64,000 bases of DNA from an uncultured Neomegalonema sp. (GCA_937995735.1 CALKIZ010000081.1:1-64000), one strand, 5' to 3'. Counted from the first letter of the stretch, positions 28,897 to 38,071 are shown. Notes: generated by a model not told the origin, from the sequence alone. A program made the numbers and translations.

Positions 28897-29730
28897 ATGA
28901 AAATACACATGCAAGCACTGGTTTTGGCACTGGTAGCATCACTAGGCGCCTCTGCAACACAAGCGGCAGATAAACGCGCCATCGAAAAAGTCACCGGAGA
29001 CGTTTACCGCTTTCAGAACAACTTTCACTATTCGCTTGTGACCGTCACGGATGAAGGTGTCGTGATTGTCGACCCAATCAACAAAGATGCATCGAGTTGG
29101 CTAAAAGAAAACCTGAGCCAAATCACGAACAAGCCGATTACGCACCTCATTTACAGCCATAGCCACGGAGATCATGCATCCGGCGGAAGCGCGTTGGGCG
29201 CACAAACTGTAATTGCTCAGGAGAACGCTCCGGCGGCAATCGACGGAGTTGCGCCAACGGTTCGCTTTAGCGACGAAATGTCAATGACCATCGGGGGCAA
29301 GACCTTTGAGATGACGTATCTCGGCGAAGGCCACGGCGAAGACCTCATAGCCGTCATCGTTCGGCCTGAAAATGTAGCCTTTATTACGGATGTCGCATCC
29401 CCCAAGCGCTTGCCTTACCAAACAATGCCAAGCTCAAGCATCGATGCGTGGATCGATCAGGTTCGCAAACTGGAGACACTCGATTTTGAAATCTTCGCCC
29501 CTGCGCATGGCAATGTCGGCGTTAAAGCCGACGCAGCTGATGCCCGTATTTATATGGAAGAATTGCGCGCCGAGGTTTTGGCGGGCCTGAAAGCCGGAAA
29601 ATCCGTCAGCGATCTAAAAGCCTCTGTGACAATGGACGCTTACAAGGATTGGCTCAGCTACGACAACTGGCGTGAATTGAACATTCAAGGAATGGCAACC
29701 TATCTCGTTCGCGCCGGAAAAGTGAACTAA
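28897..29730 (+). CDS. Secreted MBL-fold metallo-hydrolase
   Basis: This periplasmic metallo-beta-lactamase-fold protein of 277 residues has a signal peptide, MKIHMQALVLALVASLGASATQA. The zinc motif is YSHSHGDHASGG, with a further histidine in GEGHGEDLIAV, an aspartate in FITDVASP, and the last histidine in FAPAHGNVG. It resembles quinoprotein-relay (SoxH-like) or subclass B hydrolases rather than glyoxalase II. The start ATG at 28897 has GGGAGG 7 nt upstream. Substrate unknown. It is divergent from nuoG, with 194 bp between. Confidence 0.85.
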   Translation: MKIHMQALVLALVASLGASATQAADKRAIEKVTGDVYRFQNNFHYSLVTVTDEGVVIVDPINKDASSWLKENLSQITNKPITHLIYSHSHGDHASGGSALGAQTVIAQENAPAAIDGVAPTVRFSDEMSMTIGGKTFEMTYLGEGHGEDLIAVIVRPENVAFITDVASPKRLPYQTMPSSSIDAWIDQVRKLETLDFEIFAPAHGNVGVKADAADARIYMEELRAEVLAGLKAGKSVSDLKASVTMDAYKDWLSYDNWRELNIQGMATYLVRAGKVN

Positions 29731-29737
29731 CGCTTTT

Positions 29738-29769
29738 CTTTGGGTCTTCGTTTTTGCGAAGGCTCAAAG
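29738..29769. terminator. 13-bp stem-loop between convergent genes
   Basis: CTTTGGGTCTTCG pairs with CGAAGGCTCAAAG over all 13 positions (two G-T pairs) with the loop TTTTTG. It follows the MBL gene stop and lies before the stop of the converging permease gene. There is no T-tract on either side, so it may protect mRNA 3' ends rather than stop transcription alone. Confidence 0.6.
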
Positions 29770-29805
29770 GACTCATGAGATTACGCCATTGGTTTGGGGC
29801 GTTTT

Positions 29806-30627
29806 CTAGCTTTTCAACCGGTATCCTGTACGAAACATCCACAGACAAACCATCCATAGGAGTGCCGCGATTAGGATCGACACAATCGCACCCACCCAAG
29901 GATTGCTCTCGCCAACACCTAAAATTCCCCACCGAAAACCATCAATAAGAAAATGGATCGGATTCCAGCTTGATATGGTCGACCATGGTTCAGGCAGGTC
30001 ACTTACCTTGTAGAATGTGCCAGACAGAAACGCCAATGGTGTCACAAGGAAATTCGTGACCGCAGCGGTATGATCAAACTTTTCTGCCCATACCCCCGTC
30101 ATGATACCCATCAATGCGAGTATCAACGCACCTATAAAGGCAAAAAACAGTGCCCAGAGCGGGTTTACCACCCCCAAACCAATGAACGGAAACACCAATA
30201 AGACTGCTAGCACAGCAACGCATAATCCCCGCGTTACGCCGCCCAACGCATAGGCCGTTGTCAATTCGCCCGGCGATAGAGGAGGCATCAGCACATCGAT
30301 GATGTTTCCCTGCACCTTCCCAACAACGATTGACGATGAGGAATTTGCAAAAGCGTTCTGAATAACCGCCATCATCACAATACCGGGAGCGAGAAACGCA
30401 GCAAACGGCATCCCATCAACATCGCCACGGCGCGCCGCGAGCGCCAAAGTGAACACCGCCATAAACAGGCCTGCAGTCGCCACAGGCGCAACCAGCGTTT
30501 GCATGTAAACCTTGAAAAACCTATGAACTTCCTTGACGTACAACGTCATCATGCCACGCCAATTCACGCGCCCGAAGCGGCGTTGTCCCATTGGTGTGCG
30601 CTGTGCAGCGCTCGATGTCATCGACAT
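29806..30627 (-). CDS. ABC-2 type transporter permease
   Basis: This is the membrane component of an ABC exporter, with six predicted helices and the ABC-2 block from about residue 25 to 265. Seen: FLAPGIVMMAVIQNAFANSSSS, the VGKVQGNIIDVLMPPLSP segment, and PLAFLSGTFYKVSDLPEPW, as in the NodJ/YadH group. No ATPase partner lies beside it: gcrA is divergent and the MBL gene convergent. The ATG at 30627 (AAGGAA about 12 nt upstream) is more likely than the TTG at 30636. Substrate not predictable. Confidence 0.88.
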   Translation of the reverse strand: MSMTSSAAQRTPMGQRRFGRVNWRGMMTLYVKEVHRFFKVYMQTLVAPVATAGLFMAVFTLALAARRGDVDGMPFAAFLAPGIVMMAVIQNAFANSSSSIVVGKVQGNIIDVLMPPLSPGELTTAYALGGVTRGLCVAVLAVLLVFPFIGLGVVNPLWALFFAFIGALILALMGIMTGVWAEKFDHTAAVTNFLVTPLAFLSGTFYKVSDLPEPWSTISSWNPIHFLIDGFRWGILGVGESNPWVGAIVSILIAALLWMVCLWMFRTGYRLKS

Positions 30628-30781
30628 TACAAACAAAGTTCCTTGATTTTATTAGGTTAACGGGACCAGACATACCTTGAAAGTGGCACACGTCATGTAA
30701 TAAACTACCTCTATGTTCCATAAATAACCTGTTGTATTGCTTTATGATGCCACGGGCAAATTCTATGATTGAGGGTTCCCT

Positions 30782-31357
30782 ATGTCTTGGACTGACGAAC
30801 GAGTCGAAACGCTTAAAACCCTCTGGGGCGAAGGCCAAAGCGCCAGCCAAATCGCCAAAGTTCTTGGTGGTGTGACACGAAATGCCGTGATTGGCAAAGT
30901 TCACCGCCTTGGCCTTGCGAGCCGGACAACCGCTAAGCCGGATACGGCGAAGGCAGCGAAAAAAGAACCAGCTGCAGCGAAAAAGCCAAAGCTGAAAACC
31001 GTAGAAAAGGCTGAACCCGCAGCGGCGAAGGAAAAGCCAAAGCCGGTCACGACGCATAAACCGCCTGTGGTTACATCAACTTTCCCGCATCCGCCTGCTC
31101 CTTCGGAGCCTTTGGTGGATTTGGTGGATGTCGATGCCGCTGCAAAAAAGCTGTCATTGCTTGAGCTAAACGAGCGGACCTGTAAATGGCCCATCGGTGA
31201 CCCGAGCAAGGGAGAATTCTATTTCTGCGGACACCCTGCCGATCCCGGCAAACCGTATTGTTCGTCTCATGTTGCGGCGGCATATCAACCGATGTCTTCG
31301 CGTCGGGACCGGGACCGTTCACGCTTAAACCGTCAAGCGATCGGCAGAAGCGCGTAA
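30782..31357 (+). CDS. gcrA: Cell cycle regulator GcrA
   Basis: GcrA is a sigma70-interacting transcription regulator of the alphaproteobacterial cell cycle; it stimulates promoters carrying CcrM-methylated GANTC sites. At 191 residues it is typical. The N-terminal helix-turn-helix-like block is SWTDERVETLKTLWGEGQSA, then NAVIGKVHRLGL. A long Ala/Lys/Pro linker follows. The C-terminal RNA-polymerase-binding domain has RTCKWPIGDPS, FYFCGHPADPGKPYCSSH. It starts 2 nt after a run of promoter-like A+T-rich sequence. I saw no GANTC in its own upstream 140 bp. Confidence 0.96.
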   Translation: MSWTDERVETLKTLWGEGQSASQIAKVLGGVTRNAVIGKVHRLGLASRTTAKPDTAKAAKKEPAAAKKPKLKTVEKAEPAAAKEKPKPVTTHKPPVVTSTFPHPPAPSEPLVDLVDVDAAAKKLSLLELNERTCKWPIGDPSKGEFYFCGHPADPGKPYCSSHVAAAYQPMSSRRDRDRSRLNRQAIGRSA

Positions 31358-31383
31358 CGACAATTATCAGCTATAATATAGTC

Positions 31384-31415
31384 AAAAGCCCTGCCGCTGC
31401 GCAGGGCTTTTGCGT
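31384..31415 (+). terminator. Rho-independent terminator of gcrA
   Basis: AAAAGCCCTGC-cgctgc-GCAGGGCTTTT is a perfect 11-bp stem ending in T-rich sequence. It lies 26 nt after the gcrA stop. Confidence 0.85.
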
Positions 31416-31527
31416 TTCCATACCCTGATTATGCCCATCACCTACATTGCCGATGGAGAAATTTTCATTATCTAGTACCTCAGGGCGCAACTAATCGCCC
31501 GCTGACAAAGGCCACATAGAGACACCG

Positions 31528-31929
31528 ATGATCCGCTACACGCTACAATGCGCGAACTCTCATCGCTTTGAAGCTTGGTTCAAAGGCAGTGATGCGTTCG
31601 ATGAACAAGCTTCGGCTGGACAAATTTCCTGTCCGGATTGCGGCTCCATTAATGTTGAGAAATGTCTTATGGCTCCGGGCGTGCCAAAAAAGACAAGTGA
31701 AGTTGGCCCCCGCGAGTTCTTCAACCAGGTTCGCGCCTTTCGATCAAAAGTCATGGCAGAGACTGAGGACGTTGGAAACTCGTTTCCAGCCGAAGCGCGC
31801 AAAATGCATGAAGGCGAACTTGAGCATCGCCCTATTCGAGGAAATGCTTCGTCAGCAGAAGTCAAAGAACTCAAAGAGGATGGCGTCCCTATAGCCCCAA
31901 TTCCTCCCGAACCACCGAGCGAAAATTGA
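31528..31929 (+). CDS. DUF1178 family protein
   Basis: This 133-residue protein of DUF1178 has a zinc-ribbon-like start, MIRYTLQCANSHRFEAWF, then a second pair SCPDCGSINVEKCLMAPGVP. This is the pattern of two CxxC-type knuckles seen in regulatory FmdB-like proteins. The rest is charged and helical, with a proline-rich end (APIPPEPPSEN). The function is not established. It is transcribed alone. Confidence 0.88.
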   Translation: MIRYTLQCANSHRFEAWFKGSDAFDEQASAGQISCPDCGSINVEKCLMAPGVPKKTSEVGPREFFNQVRAFRSKVMAETEDVGNSFPAEARKMHEGELEHRPIRGNASSAEVKELKEDGVPIAPIPPEPPSEN

Positions 31930-32103
31930 GGCGCATGAAAATCGGTCTGATCTGGAAATCTACCTGATATCCACCACCGAAACGACTGGCTTTCAGATCA
32001 CACGAAAACGACTGCATATAATCAGATTGTTTCCGCGACAAGAATATAACGCGATAGATCGCAAGTGGTATCTATCGGAACTATACACCAATCAAAAATA
32101 AAG

Positions 32104-32190
32104 TGGTGCGGTCGAGAAGACTCGAACTTCCACCCGTGTTACCGGACAGCGACCTCAACGCTGCGCGTCTACCAATTCCGCCACGACCGC
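32104..32190 (-). tRNA. tRNA-Leu (anticodon GAG)
   Basis: Read on the minus strand the gene begins GCGGTCGTGGCGGAATTGG and ends CTCGACCGCACCA. The anticodon stem CAGCG/CGCTG encloses TTGAGGT. The long variable arm (about 14 nt) and the T arm AAGTTCGAGTCTT mark it as a class II leucine tRNA. CCA is encoded. Confidence 0.96.
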
Positions 32191-32285
32191 ACAATACGTG
32201 GTAGACGCGCCTCTTAGCAAAGGAGGAAAGGCTTGTGAAGTGGATTATTTGGTCAAATCCGTCAAACTGCCAATTCCTCTGATCC

Positions 32286-34190
32286 TCAGCCCATTTTCCA
32301 AGCGATTGCGAATGTATTGAGCACTTTTGCAACTTGTTCTTCGGTGGCTCCTGCCGTTGGTGTCACCACGGCAATCAGGCCTTTTTTATCATCTTTTTCA
32401 CAGCTAATCGTTGCGTCAATGCCCTCTTTTTGAAGTGCATCGCTGTAGACACGTCGAATGGCAGAACGGCGGAGGTCAGGTTTGAAAATCTTACCCACAG
32501 CCGTTTTCGGTAACTCGCCCATTACTTCTGCATATACAGGATGAGCCGCGCGCTCTGGGACGTGCTCTTTTGCGAATGAAACGATCTCTTCGGGATCAAG
32601 GCTCTCGCCCTCATTCAACTCTACATAAGCGCAAGGCAGCTCGCCGGCATACGAATCCGGCTGGCCAATAACACCGACGAAGGCAACCTTCGGATGGGTC
32701 ATGATCACCTCTTCGATCATGCCCGGATCAATGTTGTGGCCGCCTCGGATAATCAGGTCTTTGGCGCGGCCCGTAATCCAATAATAACCGTCCGGATCAA
32801 CACGGCCCAAATCACCAGAACGGAGCCATTCATTGCCGTCCGGCCCTTTAACAAACACCTTATCGCGGGGAATATCTTTATAGCCGGGGAAGACGTGTGG
32901 ACCGGTGATGCAAATTTCGCCGATTTGATCCTCTGCGGCCTCACCGGTGCAAACACCATCATCGTCAATGAGCAGCAATTTCATCCGCGTATATGGAAGC
33001 GGGAAACCAACTGATCCGATCTTACGCTCGCCATTCGGCGGGTTCACTGAACACACCACCGTTGCTTCGGTTTGGCCATAACCTTCGAGAATTTTAATGC
33101 CGGTTTTTTCTTCAAATTGCTTGAACAATTCAACAGGCAACGGAGCAGACCCGCAGACCGTAAAATTCAAAGAAGAGACATCCGCATCAATTTTGCGCTG
33201 GTTCAACGCCGCCAAAGCAGTCGGGACCGACATAAAGAAATTGACCTTGTAACGCTCTACAAGTTTCCAGAAATTATCAATAACGCCTTCACCTCGGAAA
33301 CCTGCCGGGGTCATAAGCACCAGCCTGCCGCCGTTCATCGGACAAGTAAGACCCATCACATACGCGCCAAAGCAGTGGAACAAAGGCAAGGCACATAAGA
33401 TCACGTCGCCCTCGTTCAACACACCTTCTTTCACGATATGGCCGATAAATACCATTCCGCCAATTTTGTGCGTCGCGAGTTTTGGATCACCCGTAGTGCC
33501 CCCAGTATGGAAATAGGCAGCAACACGATCACGGCCACCAGGAGGAATATCAAACGTCAGTGCATCACCCGGCTGCTCGGCGATCGCCTTATCCCATTGC
33601 AGGACTTTTTTGCCGTGATCCGCTGCCACTTTGGGACGGATCAACGGGATAATCCATGACAAGGGCGGCGACACATAGTTTAGCATGTCAATTTCGATGA
33701 CATGCGTGACACCGGGCGCGGACTTCAGTGCTTCTGCTACGGTTTGCGCAATATCAGTTTTCGGAAAAGCGCGAAGGGTTACAACGATCTTTGCATCGGA
33801 ATCGCGTAAGATCGACGCAATCTGTGAGGCTTCGAGCAGCGGATTGATCGGATTAACGATGCCTGATGTTTGAGCCGCGAACATCGCCGCCAGTGTTTCC
33901 GGCAAGTTCGGTAAAACCAGCGCAACTGAATTCGTTTCATCCGCACCGAGACTGCGAAATAAATTGGCGGCACGAGTAGAGATTTCGAGCAGCTCTTTAT
34001 AACTCCAGTCATAGGCTTTGTCGGTAGGCTTACCTTTTAGCTGGAAGGTAACAGCCGTATTCGAAGGCCATTTTTCCGCGCCTTCCTGCAATACCTGATA
34101 GGTGGATTCGAGATCGTACCGATCTTCGAGAGGTATGGCCTCATGACGTGCGACGTCTTCTCGTACTGCCATCCGCATCGTATCGCCCAT
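32286..34190 (-). CDS. Acyl-CoA synthetase (AMP-binding enzyme)
   Basis: This 634-residue member of the ANL superfamily activates a carboxylic acid to its CoA thioester through an acyl-adenylate. Seen: the P-loop-like YFHTGGTTGDPKLATHK, the A5 motif LEGYGQTEATVV, WLRSGDLGRVDPDGYYWITG, the hinge RAKDLIIRGGHNIDP, and the catalytic lysine in LPKTAVGKIFKP. The C-terminal extension of about 40 residues after the lysine domain (CEKDDKKGLIAVV) is slightly longer than usual. Chain-length preference cannot be told. It stands alone between tRNA-Leu and the photosynthesis block, with a good ribosome site (GGAGAGAGAC). Confidence 0.92.
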   Translation of the reverse strand: MGDTMRMAVREDVARHEAIPLEDRYDLESTYQVLQEGAEKWPSNTAVTFQLKGKPTDKAYDWSYKELLEISTRAANLFRSLGADETNSVALVLPNLPETLAAMFAAQTSGIVNPINPLLEASQIASILRDSDAKIVVTLRAFPKTDIAQTVAEALKSAPGVTHVIEIDMLNYVSPPLSWIIPLIRPKVAADHGKKVLQWDKAIAEQPGDALTFDIPPGGRDRVAAYFHTGGTTGDPKLATHKIGGMVFIGHIVKEGVLNEGDVILCALPLFHCFGAYVMGLTCPMNGGRLVLMTPAGFRGEGVIDNFWKLVERYKVNFFMSVPTALAALNQRKIDADVSSLNFTVCGSAPLPVELFKQFEEKTGIKILEGYGQTEATVVCSVNPPNGERKIGSVGFPLPYTRMKLLLIDDDGVCTGEAAEDQIGEICITGPHVFPGYKDIPRDKVFVKGPDGNEWLRSGDLGRVDPDGYYWITGRAKDLIIRGGHNIDPGMIEEVIMTHPKVAFVGVIGQPDSYAGELPCAYVELNEGESLDPEEIVSFAKEHVPERAAHPVYAEVMGELPKTAVGKIFKPDLRRSAIRRVYSDALQKEGIDATISCEKDDKKGLIAVVTPTAGATEEQVAKVLNTFAIAWKMG

Positions 34191-34307
34191 GTCTCTCTCC
34201 CTAGTGAGCGCTTACAGTCCTGCGCTGAGAAATTATTTCCAAGGACAGTTACACGCGCCTCAGCGACGCGCAAGACGCGCCGTAAGGTAAGCTTTTGATG
34301 AAAATTA

Positions 34308-34553
34308 TTAGCTTTCCTCGTCGGAATGCATAATTGGCAGGTGGCGCGGGAACAACAACCAGCCAAGACCAAACCCGAAAAATGCCGCAGCAGTTAGAAC
34401 ATACCAACGCTGGTATCCAAATTGGTCAACCATAAATCCGCCCGGTCCCCAGACAAAGCGGAGTAAAATCGCAATTGTAAAAGCGCCAACTGCAAAAAAA
34501 GCCCAGATCAACCCGCTCTCGAATATCGTGACTTCTCTATTTTCGTCATCCAT
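34308..34553 (-). CDS. Small two-helix membrane protein at the end of the photosynthesis operon
   Basis: This is an 81-residue protein with two hydrophobic segments (IWAFFAVGAFTIAILLRFVW and WYVLTAAAFFGFGLGWLLF). I do not recognise the family. It follows hemA by about 50 bp in the same direction and is probably its last co-transcribed gene. ATG 34553 lies 7 nt after AGGAG; the two preceding GTG codons are too close. The ribosome site lies in one arm of a hairpin (34558-34586). A role in pigment-protein complex assembly is conceivable only from position. Confidence 0.65.
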   Translation of the reverse strand: MDDENREVTIFESGLIWAFFAVGAFTIAILLRFVWGPGGFMVDQFGYQRWYVLTAAAFFGFGLGWLLFPRHLPIMHSDEES

Positions 34554-34557
34554 CACC

Positions 34558-34586
34558 ACGCTCCTTTTAAAAGGTTAACGGAGCGT
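34558..34586 (-). promoter_or_regulatory. Hairpin that hides the ribosome site of the 34308 gene
   Basis: On the minus strand ACGCTCC pairs exactly with GGAGCGT, which contains the AGGAG Shine-Dalgarno of the following gene. The loop holds the self-complementary CTTTTAAAAG. Translation of the small membrane protein may need opening of the stem, for example by ribosomes or a factor. Confidence 0.45.
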
Positions 34587-34603
34587 ACAATGAAAAACCG
34601 ATA

Positions 34604-35818
34604 TTATGCAACGGCGCGGGATAGCGCGCATTGAGACCATAGTTTGCCTAACGCCTGCACCAGATGTTCAATATCGGCATCCGTATGCAATGGAGATGGT
34701 GTAAACCTCAGACGTTCTGTGCCTTTTGGAACAGTCGGATAGTTGATCGGCTGTACGTAAATGCCATACTCATCAAGTAGAATATCACTGAGCATCTTAC
34801 ACTTTGCAGCATCCCCAATCATGACGGGAACGATATGGCTTGGGTTCGCAAGATGCGGAATACCCACGTCCTCAAGGCGTTGTCGCAGGGTTGCAACCTG
34901 CTTACGTTGCCTCATGCGTTCCATGCTGCTTTGACGTAGGTGTTTGATCGACGCAAGCGCTCCCGCAGCAACCGCAGGCGGCAAGGCCGTCGTGAAAATA
35001 AACCCACTCGCGAATGAGCGCACAAAATCACACATTGAACGTGAGCCGGTGATGTAACCACCCATGACACCAAATGCCTTACCAAGCGTGCCTTCGATCA
35101 GCGTAACACGGTGAGCAATGCCTTCACGTTCGGCAACACCGCCGCCTTTAGGACCGTAAAGCCCAACCGCATGAACTTCGTCGAGATATGTCATCGCGCC
35201 GTATTTATCGGCGACATCACAAATGGCCTCAATCGGTGCGATATCGCCATCCATCGAATAGACGCTCTCAAAAGCGACGATTTTCGGGACATCAGGGTCC
35301 GCAGCGGCCAGCTTAGCCTCTAAGTCCGCGACATCATTGTGATCCCAAATCACTTTCTTCGCGCGCGAATGGCGCATTCCTTCGATCATCGAGGCATGGT
35401 TCAGTGCATCGGAGAAAATAATACAATTCTCGAGCCGCGATCCGAGGGTCCCCAATGCTGCCCAGTTAGACACGTAACCCGACGTAAACAGCAACGCATC
35501 TTCTTTACCGTGCAAATCAGCCAGCTCACGTTCAAGCTCGACGTGATGGTGGTTCGTGCCGGAGATATTGCGGGTTCCGCCCGCCCCTGCTCCGCATTCT
35601 TCCAAGGTATCATGCATTGCTTGTAAGACGACCGGATGCTGGCCCATGCCGAGATAGTCGTTGGAGCACCAAACGGTGACCTCGCGTTCGCCCCCTTCGA
35701 AGTGATTACGGGCCTTTGGAAAAGCCCCGCGACGGCGCTCTAAATCAGCAAAAACGCGGTAATTTCCATCTTCACGCAGCGTGTCGAGCTGAGCTTCAAA
35801 GAGTTGATCAAAGTTCAT
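34604..35818 (-). CDS. hemA: 5-aminolevulinate synthase
   Basis: HemA condenses glycine with succinyl-CoA, a pyridoxal-phosphate reaction that starts tetrapyrrole synthesis by the Shemin route. At 404 residues it is typical. Seen: [41 protein letters not shown] (in blocks), [16 protein letters not shown], and the cofactor lysine in [15 protein letters not shown]. Its start overlaps the puhE stop by 11 bp, so pigment precursor supply is tied to the puh/bch operon. Confidence 0.97.
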   Translation of the reverse strand: MNFDQLFEAQLDTLREDGNYRVFADLERRRGAFPKARNHFEGGEREVTVWCSNDYLGMGQHPVVLQAMHDTLEECGAGAGGTRNISGTNHHHVELERELADLHGKEDALLFTSGYVSNWAALGTLGSRLENCIIFSDALNHASMIEGMRHSRAKKVIWDHNDVADLEAKLAAADPDVPKIVAFESVYSMDGDIAPIEAICDVADKYGAMTYLDEVHAVGLYGPKGGGVAEREGIAHRVTLIEGTLGKAFGVMGGYITGSRSMCDFVRSFASGFIFTTALPPAVAAGALASIKHLRQSSMERMRQRKQVATLRQRLEDVGIPHLANPSHIVPVMIGDAAKCKMLSDILLDEYGIYVQPINYPTVPKGTERLRFTPSPLHTDADIEHLVQALGKLWSQCALSRAVA

Positions 35819-36659
35819 GGACTTTTCCCCGTTCGTAACCGTGCGTTATAGAAGGTACTATTTCTTTAGAATCGTTTGGCTTTTGCGGCAACAACCACTG
35901 CCACAATTTTGCGTCAGCAAGTGGAATAACCATCATCCAATGTTCAAGCAATGCAAGCGCTGTTAATGCTGAAAGTAAGGCAAAACCTACCGCTTCCGGC
36001 GCGCCCGCAGCCTGAACGCCCCATCTTTCCAGCCAACATCCGGTCGCAAATGTCAGAATTGTAACGGATATCGGAAAAAATGCGTTCATCGGAGCAATCC
36101 GAAAGTGGCTCGCGAGATGGCGCATCGGTTTCGGCAAAAAATCTACGTTTATATTCGGGACACCCAGATAGACATTCAGTTTGGCACTGATTCGGGCGAA
36201 GAAGAGCACGGCGAATGTCCATACGCCGAACATGTTTTCAGAACCATGTCCTATCCATGCAGCGATAACCATAATTGCAATCAGCGCGATTTCGGAATAT
36301 GCGACCGTCCCCCATGCGCGCAAAAACCTCTCCCATGCCGGAACATCGGGCGGACAGTTATAAGTATTCGGGCCGCTAATGATCCCACATAAAAATGCAA
36401 GCTCAAACCAGCCCCAAATCAAGATCGCCGAGCCAAAGGCTCCGTAGATCGACCAAACATCCGTTGCATCCAGCGTATGCCAGAAACCCCAACATCCGAA
36501 CAGCAATACTGGAACCGAACTGATTGTCAGTGCCGTGTGCGAGATTCCAATTCCATGATCAGCCCGTTTCACCCCAAGCAGGATCAGTCCGGTGGAAAAC
36601 CACCAGACGATCAGGGCCACAACCGCAGCAACCCAAGGGATATGGAGCCAATCAACCAT
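35808..36659 (-). CDS. puhE: Photosynthetic complex assembly protein PuhE
   Basis: PuhE is a polytopic membrane protein of the DUF3623 family needed for efficient reaction-centre and light-harvesting assembly. It is about 283 residues with seven or more helices. Typical stretches are [13 protein letters not shown], then [16 protein letters not shown], then [17 protein letters not shown] and NAFFPISVT. The frame also offers a TTG at 36671, but ATG 36659 (MVDWLHIPW) is preferred. It follows acsF directly. Confidence 0.92.
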   Translation of the reverse strand: MVDWLHIPWVAAVVALIVWWFSTGLILLGVKRADHGIGISHTALTISSVPVLLFGCWGFWHTLDATDVWSIYGAFGSAILIWGWFELAFLCGIISGPNTYNCPPDVPAWERFLRAWGTVAYSEIALIAIMVIAAWIGHGSENMFGVWTFAVLFFARISAKLNVYLGVPNINVDFLPKPMRHLASHFRIAPMNAFFPISVTILTFATGCWLERWGVQAAGAPEAVGFALLSALTALALLEHWMMVIPLADAKLWQWLLPQKPNDSKEIVPSITHGYERGKVHEL

Positions 36660-36667
36660 CGCAGCGA

Positions 36668-37771
36668 TCAATACGCAGGAACAAGGTGACTGCTCTCAGG
36701 CACGGTATTTTTCTTTGAAGGAATAAGGTAAAGACCGACAAAGTTCTTACCAATCCGCGCACCCGCATAGGCTTTGCCGAACAAACCACCGATACCACCA
36801 CGACGCTTTGCAGCATCCATATCGACAAAAGCCGCGCGCAGACGGGTTAAGCCGCGCTCCCACCGTGGATTATCAAGATCAATTTCCAACGGGAAAATCT
36901 GCTTCGAAATTTCCGAAGTCTTGCGCAGCACCTCACGGTCATATTCTTCGATGTCGATGCCAAGCGCTTTATGGAAGGCGGGGCGCTGATGATCGCGAAC
37001 GCACATCACCGAATAGACGGCAATAAGAAAGAATTTGATCCACAGCTTGTTCCGACCCGAAGTGAGTTTGGGATCGGTCCGCATCAGCAAAGCAAACGCC
37101 TCGCCGTGGCTAAACTCATCATTGCACCATTCTTCAAACCACTTGAAGATCGGATGGATCATTTTGTCTGGATGCTTTTCCAAATGACGATAGATCGTGA
37201 TGTAACGCGCGTACCCGATCTTTTCGGAAAGGTAAGTCGCGTAGTAGATAAATTTCGGCTTGAAGTAAGTGTATTGCTTTGCCTTGGTCAGAAAACCAAG
37301 GTTCACACCGATACCCGCTTCGCGCAGCGCATCATTGATAAACCCGGCATGGCGCGCTTCATCCCGCGACATATAGCTGAACAGCTCGCAAATATCCGGG
37401 TTCGAGCCGCGACGCTTCATTTCTTTATAAAGCACACATCCTGAGAACTCGGCAGTCAGAGAAGAGACAAGAAAATCGATCATCTCTTTTTTCAGTTCCG
37501 GCTCCATGCCGTCCCAGTCGATCTCGTTCCACGCTTCATTCTTTTTGAAGTGTTTTTTGTTTGGGTCCGATTTCATTTGCGCAATCAGACGATCCCATTC
37601 CTCGCGAACGGGCGAGACGTCGATGCGGTCCATCTCGTCAAAGTCAGTCGTGTAAAACCTCGGATCGAGCAGAGTGGTCTCCGCCGCCATCTCAGTCGTT
37701 TCGGTGACGACGTGCTTGCGCAGCGGTGAATCGGTTGGCTTCGGGTTGGTGAATTCTGTCGACGCATTCAT
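36668..37771 (-). CDS. acsF: Mg-protoporphyrin IX monomethyl ester oxidative cyclase (aerobic)
   Basis: AcsF is the oxygen-dependent diiron cyclase that closes the fifth ring to give divinyl-protochlorophyllide. It has 367 residues from ATG 37771, which has GGAGG just upstream (the frame begins at 37804). Diiron-binding helices are visible: SSLTAEFSGCVLYKEMKRR, SRDEARHAGFINDAL and CNDEFSHGEAFALLMR with the paired E/H residues. No anaerobic cyclase (BchE) gene is in the window, so this points to pigment synthesis under oxygen. Confidence 0.96.
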   Translation of the reverse strand: MNASTEFTNPKPTDSPLRKHVVTETTEMAAETTLLDPRFYTTDFDEMDRIDVSPVREEWDRLIAQMKSDPNKKHFKKNEAWNEIDWDGMEPELKKEMIDFLVSSLTAEFSGCVLYKEMKRRGSNPDICELFSYMSRDEARHAGFINDALREAGIGVNLGFLTKAKQYTYFKPKFIYYATYLSEKIGYARYITIYRHLEKHPDKMIHPIFKWFEEWCNDEFSHGEAFALLMRTDPKLTSGRNKLWIKFFLIAVYSVMCVRDHQRPAFHKALGIDIEEYDREVLRKTSEISKQIFPLEIDLDNPRWERGLTRLRAAFVDMDAAKRRGGIGGLFGKAYAGARIGKNFVGLYLIPSKKNTVPESSHLVPAY

Positions 37772-38058
37772 AGCGTTACCTCCTCGGAGAAGGCGAATTC
37801 GCACAGCTCCATGAATTCAAGATTGCCGGTCATGCGCGTCCATTGACGTTTGGCCCAGCTCGCGCGCGTGATTGTCGCCGTCCGCGATTCAGTAATCACT
37901 TCGCCGTAGGCCGCCGTTACCGGCGCGCCATGAACCAGCACTTCATCGCCGGGGTGAACCACCGCGCCATTGTCAAATCGGACATGAGCATGAAGACTTT
38001 CAAAAACATGCGACACCTCGACTGTGCAGGGTGCTGTCTCTTTTCGTCTGAAAAACAT
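37768..38058 (-). CDS. Conserved short protein between puhC and acsF
   Basis: This 96-residue protein begins at ATG 38058 with GGGGAGGA in front (MFFRRKETAPCTVEVSHVF). A small beta-rich domain with DNGAVVHPGDEVLVHGAPV resembles a hybrid/biotinyl-like motif loop. Similar short open frames sit at this place in other alphaproteobacterial photosynthesis clusters; no function is assigned. Its stop overlaps the acsF start (ATGA), which supports coupled translation. Confidence 0.82.
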   Translation of the reverse strand: MFFRRKETAPCTVEVSHVFESLHAHVRFDNGAVVHPGDEVLVHGAPVTAAYGEVITESRTATITRASWAKRQWTRMTGNLEFMELCEFAFSEEVTL

Positions 38059-38071
38059 CGTATGTCCTCCC

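Noticed and set aside
28699-28914. Minus-strand frame of 71 codons overlapping the nuoG start
   Set aside because: It overlaps the promoter and ribosome site of the divergent MBL gene and has no family features or good start, although the ATGA-type overlap with nuoG looked tempting.
30640-30781. CcrM methylation site (GANTC) before gcrA
   Set aside because: I looked for GANTC in the 140 bp upstream and found none, so no methylation control is claimed.
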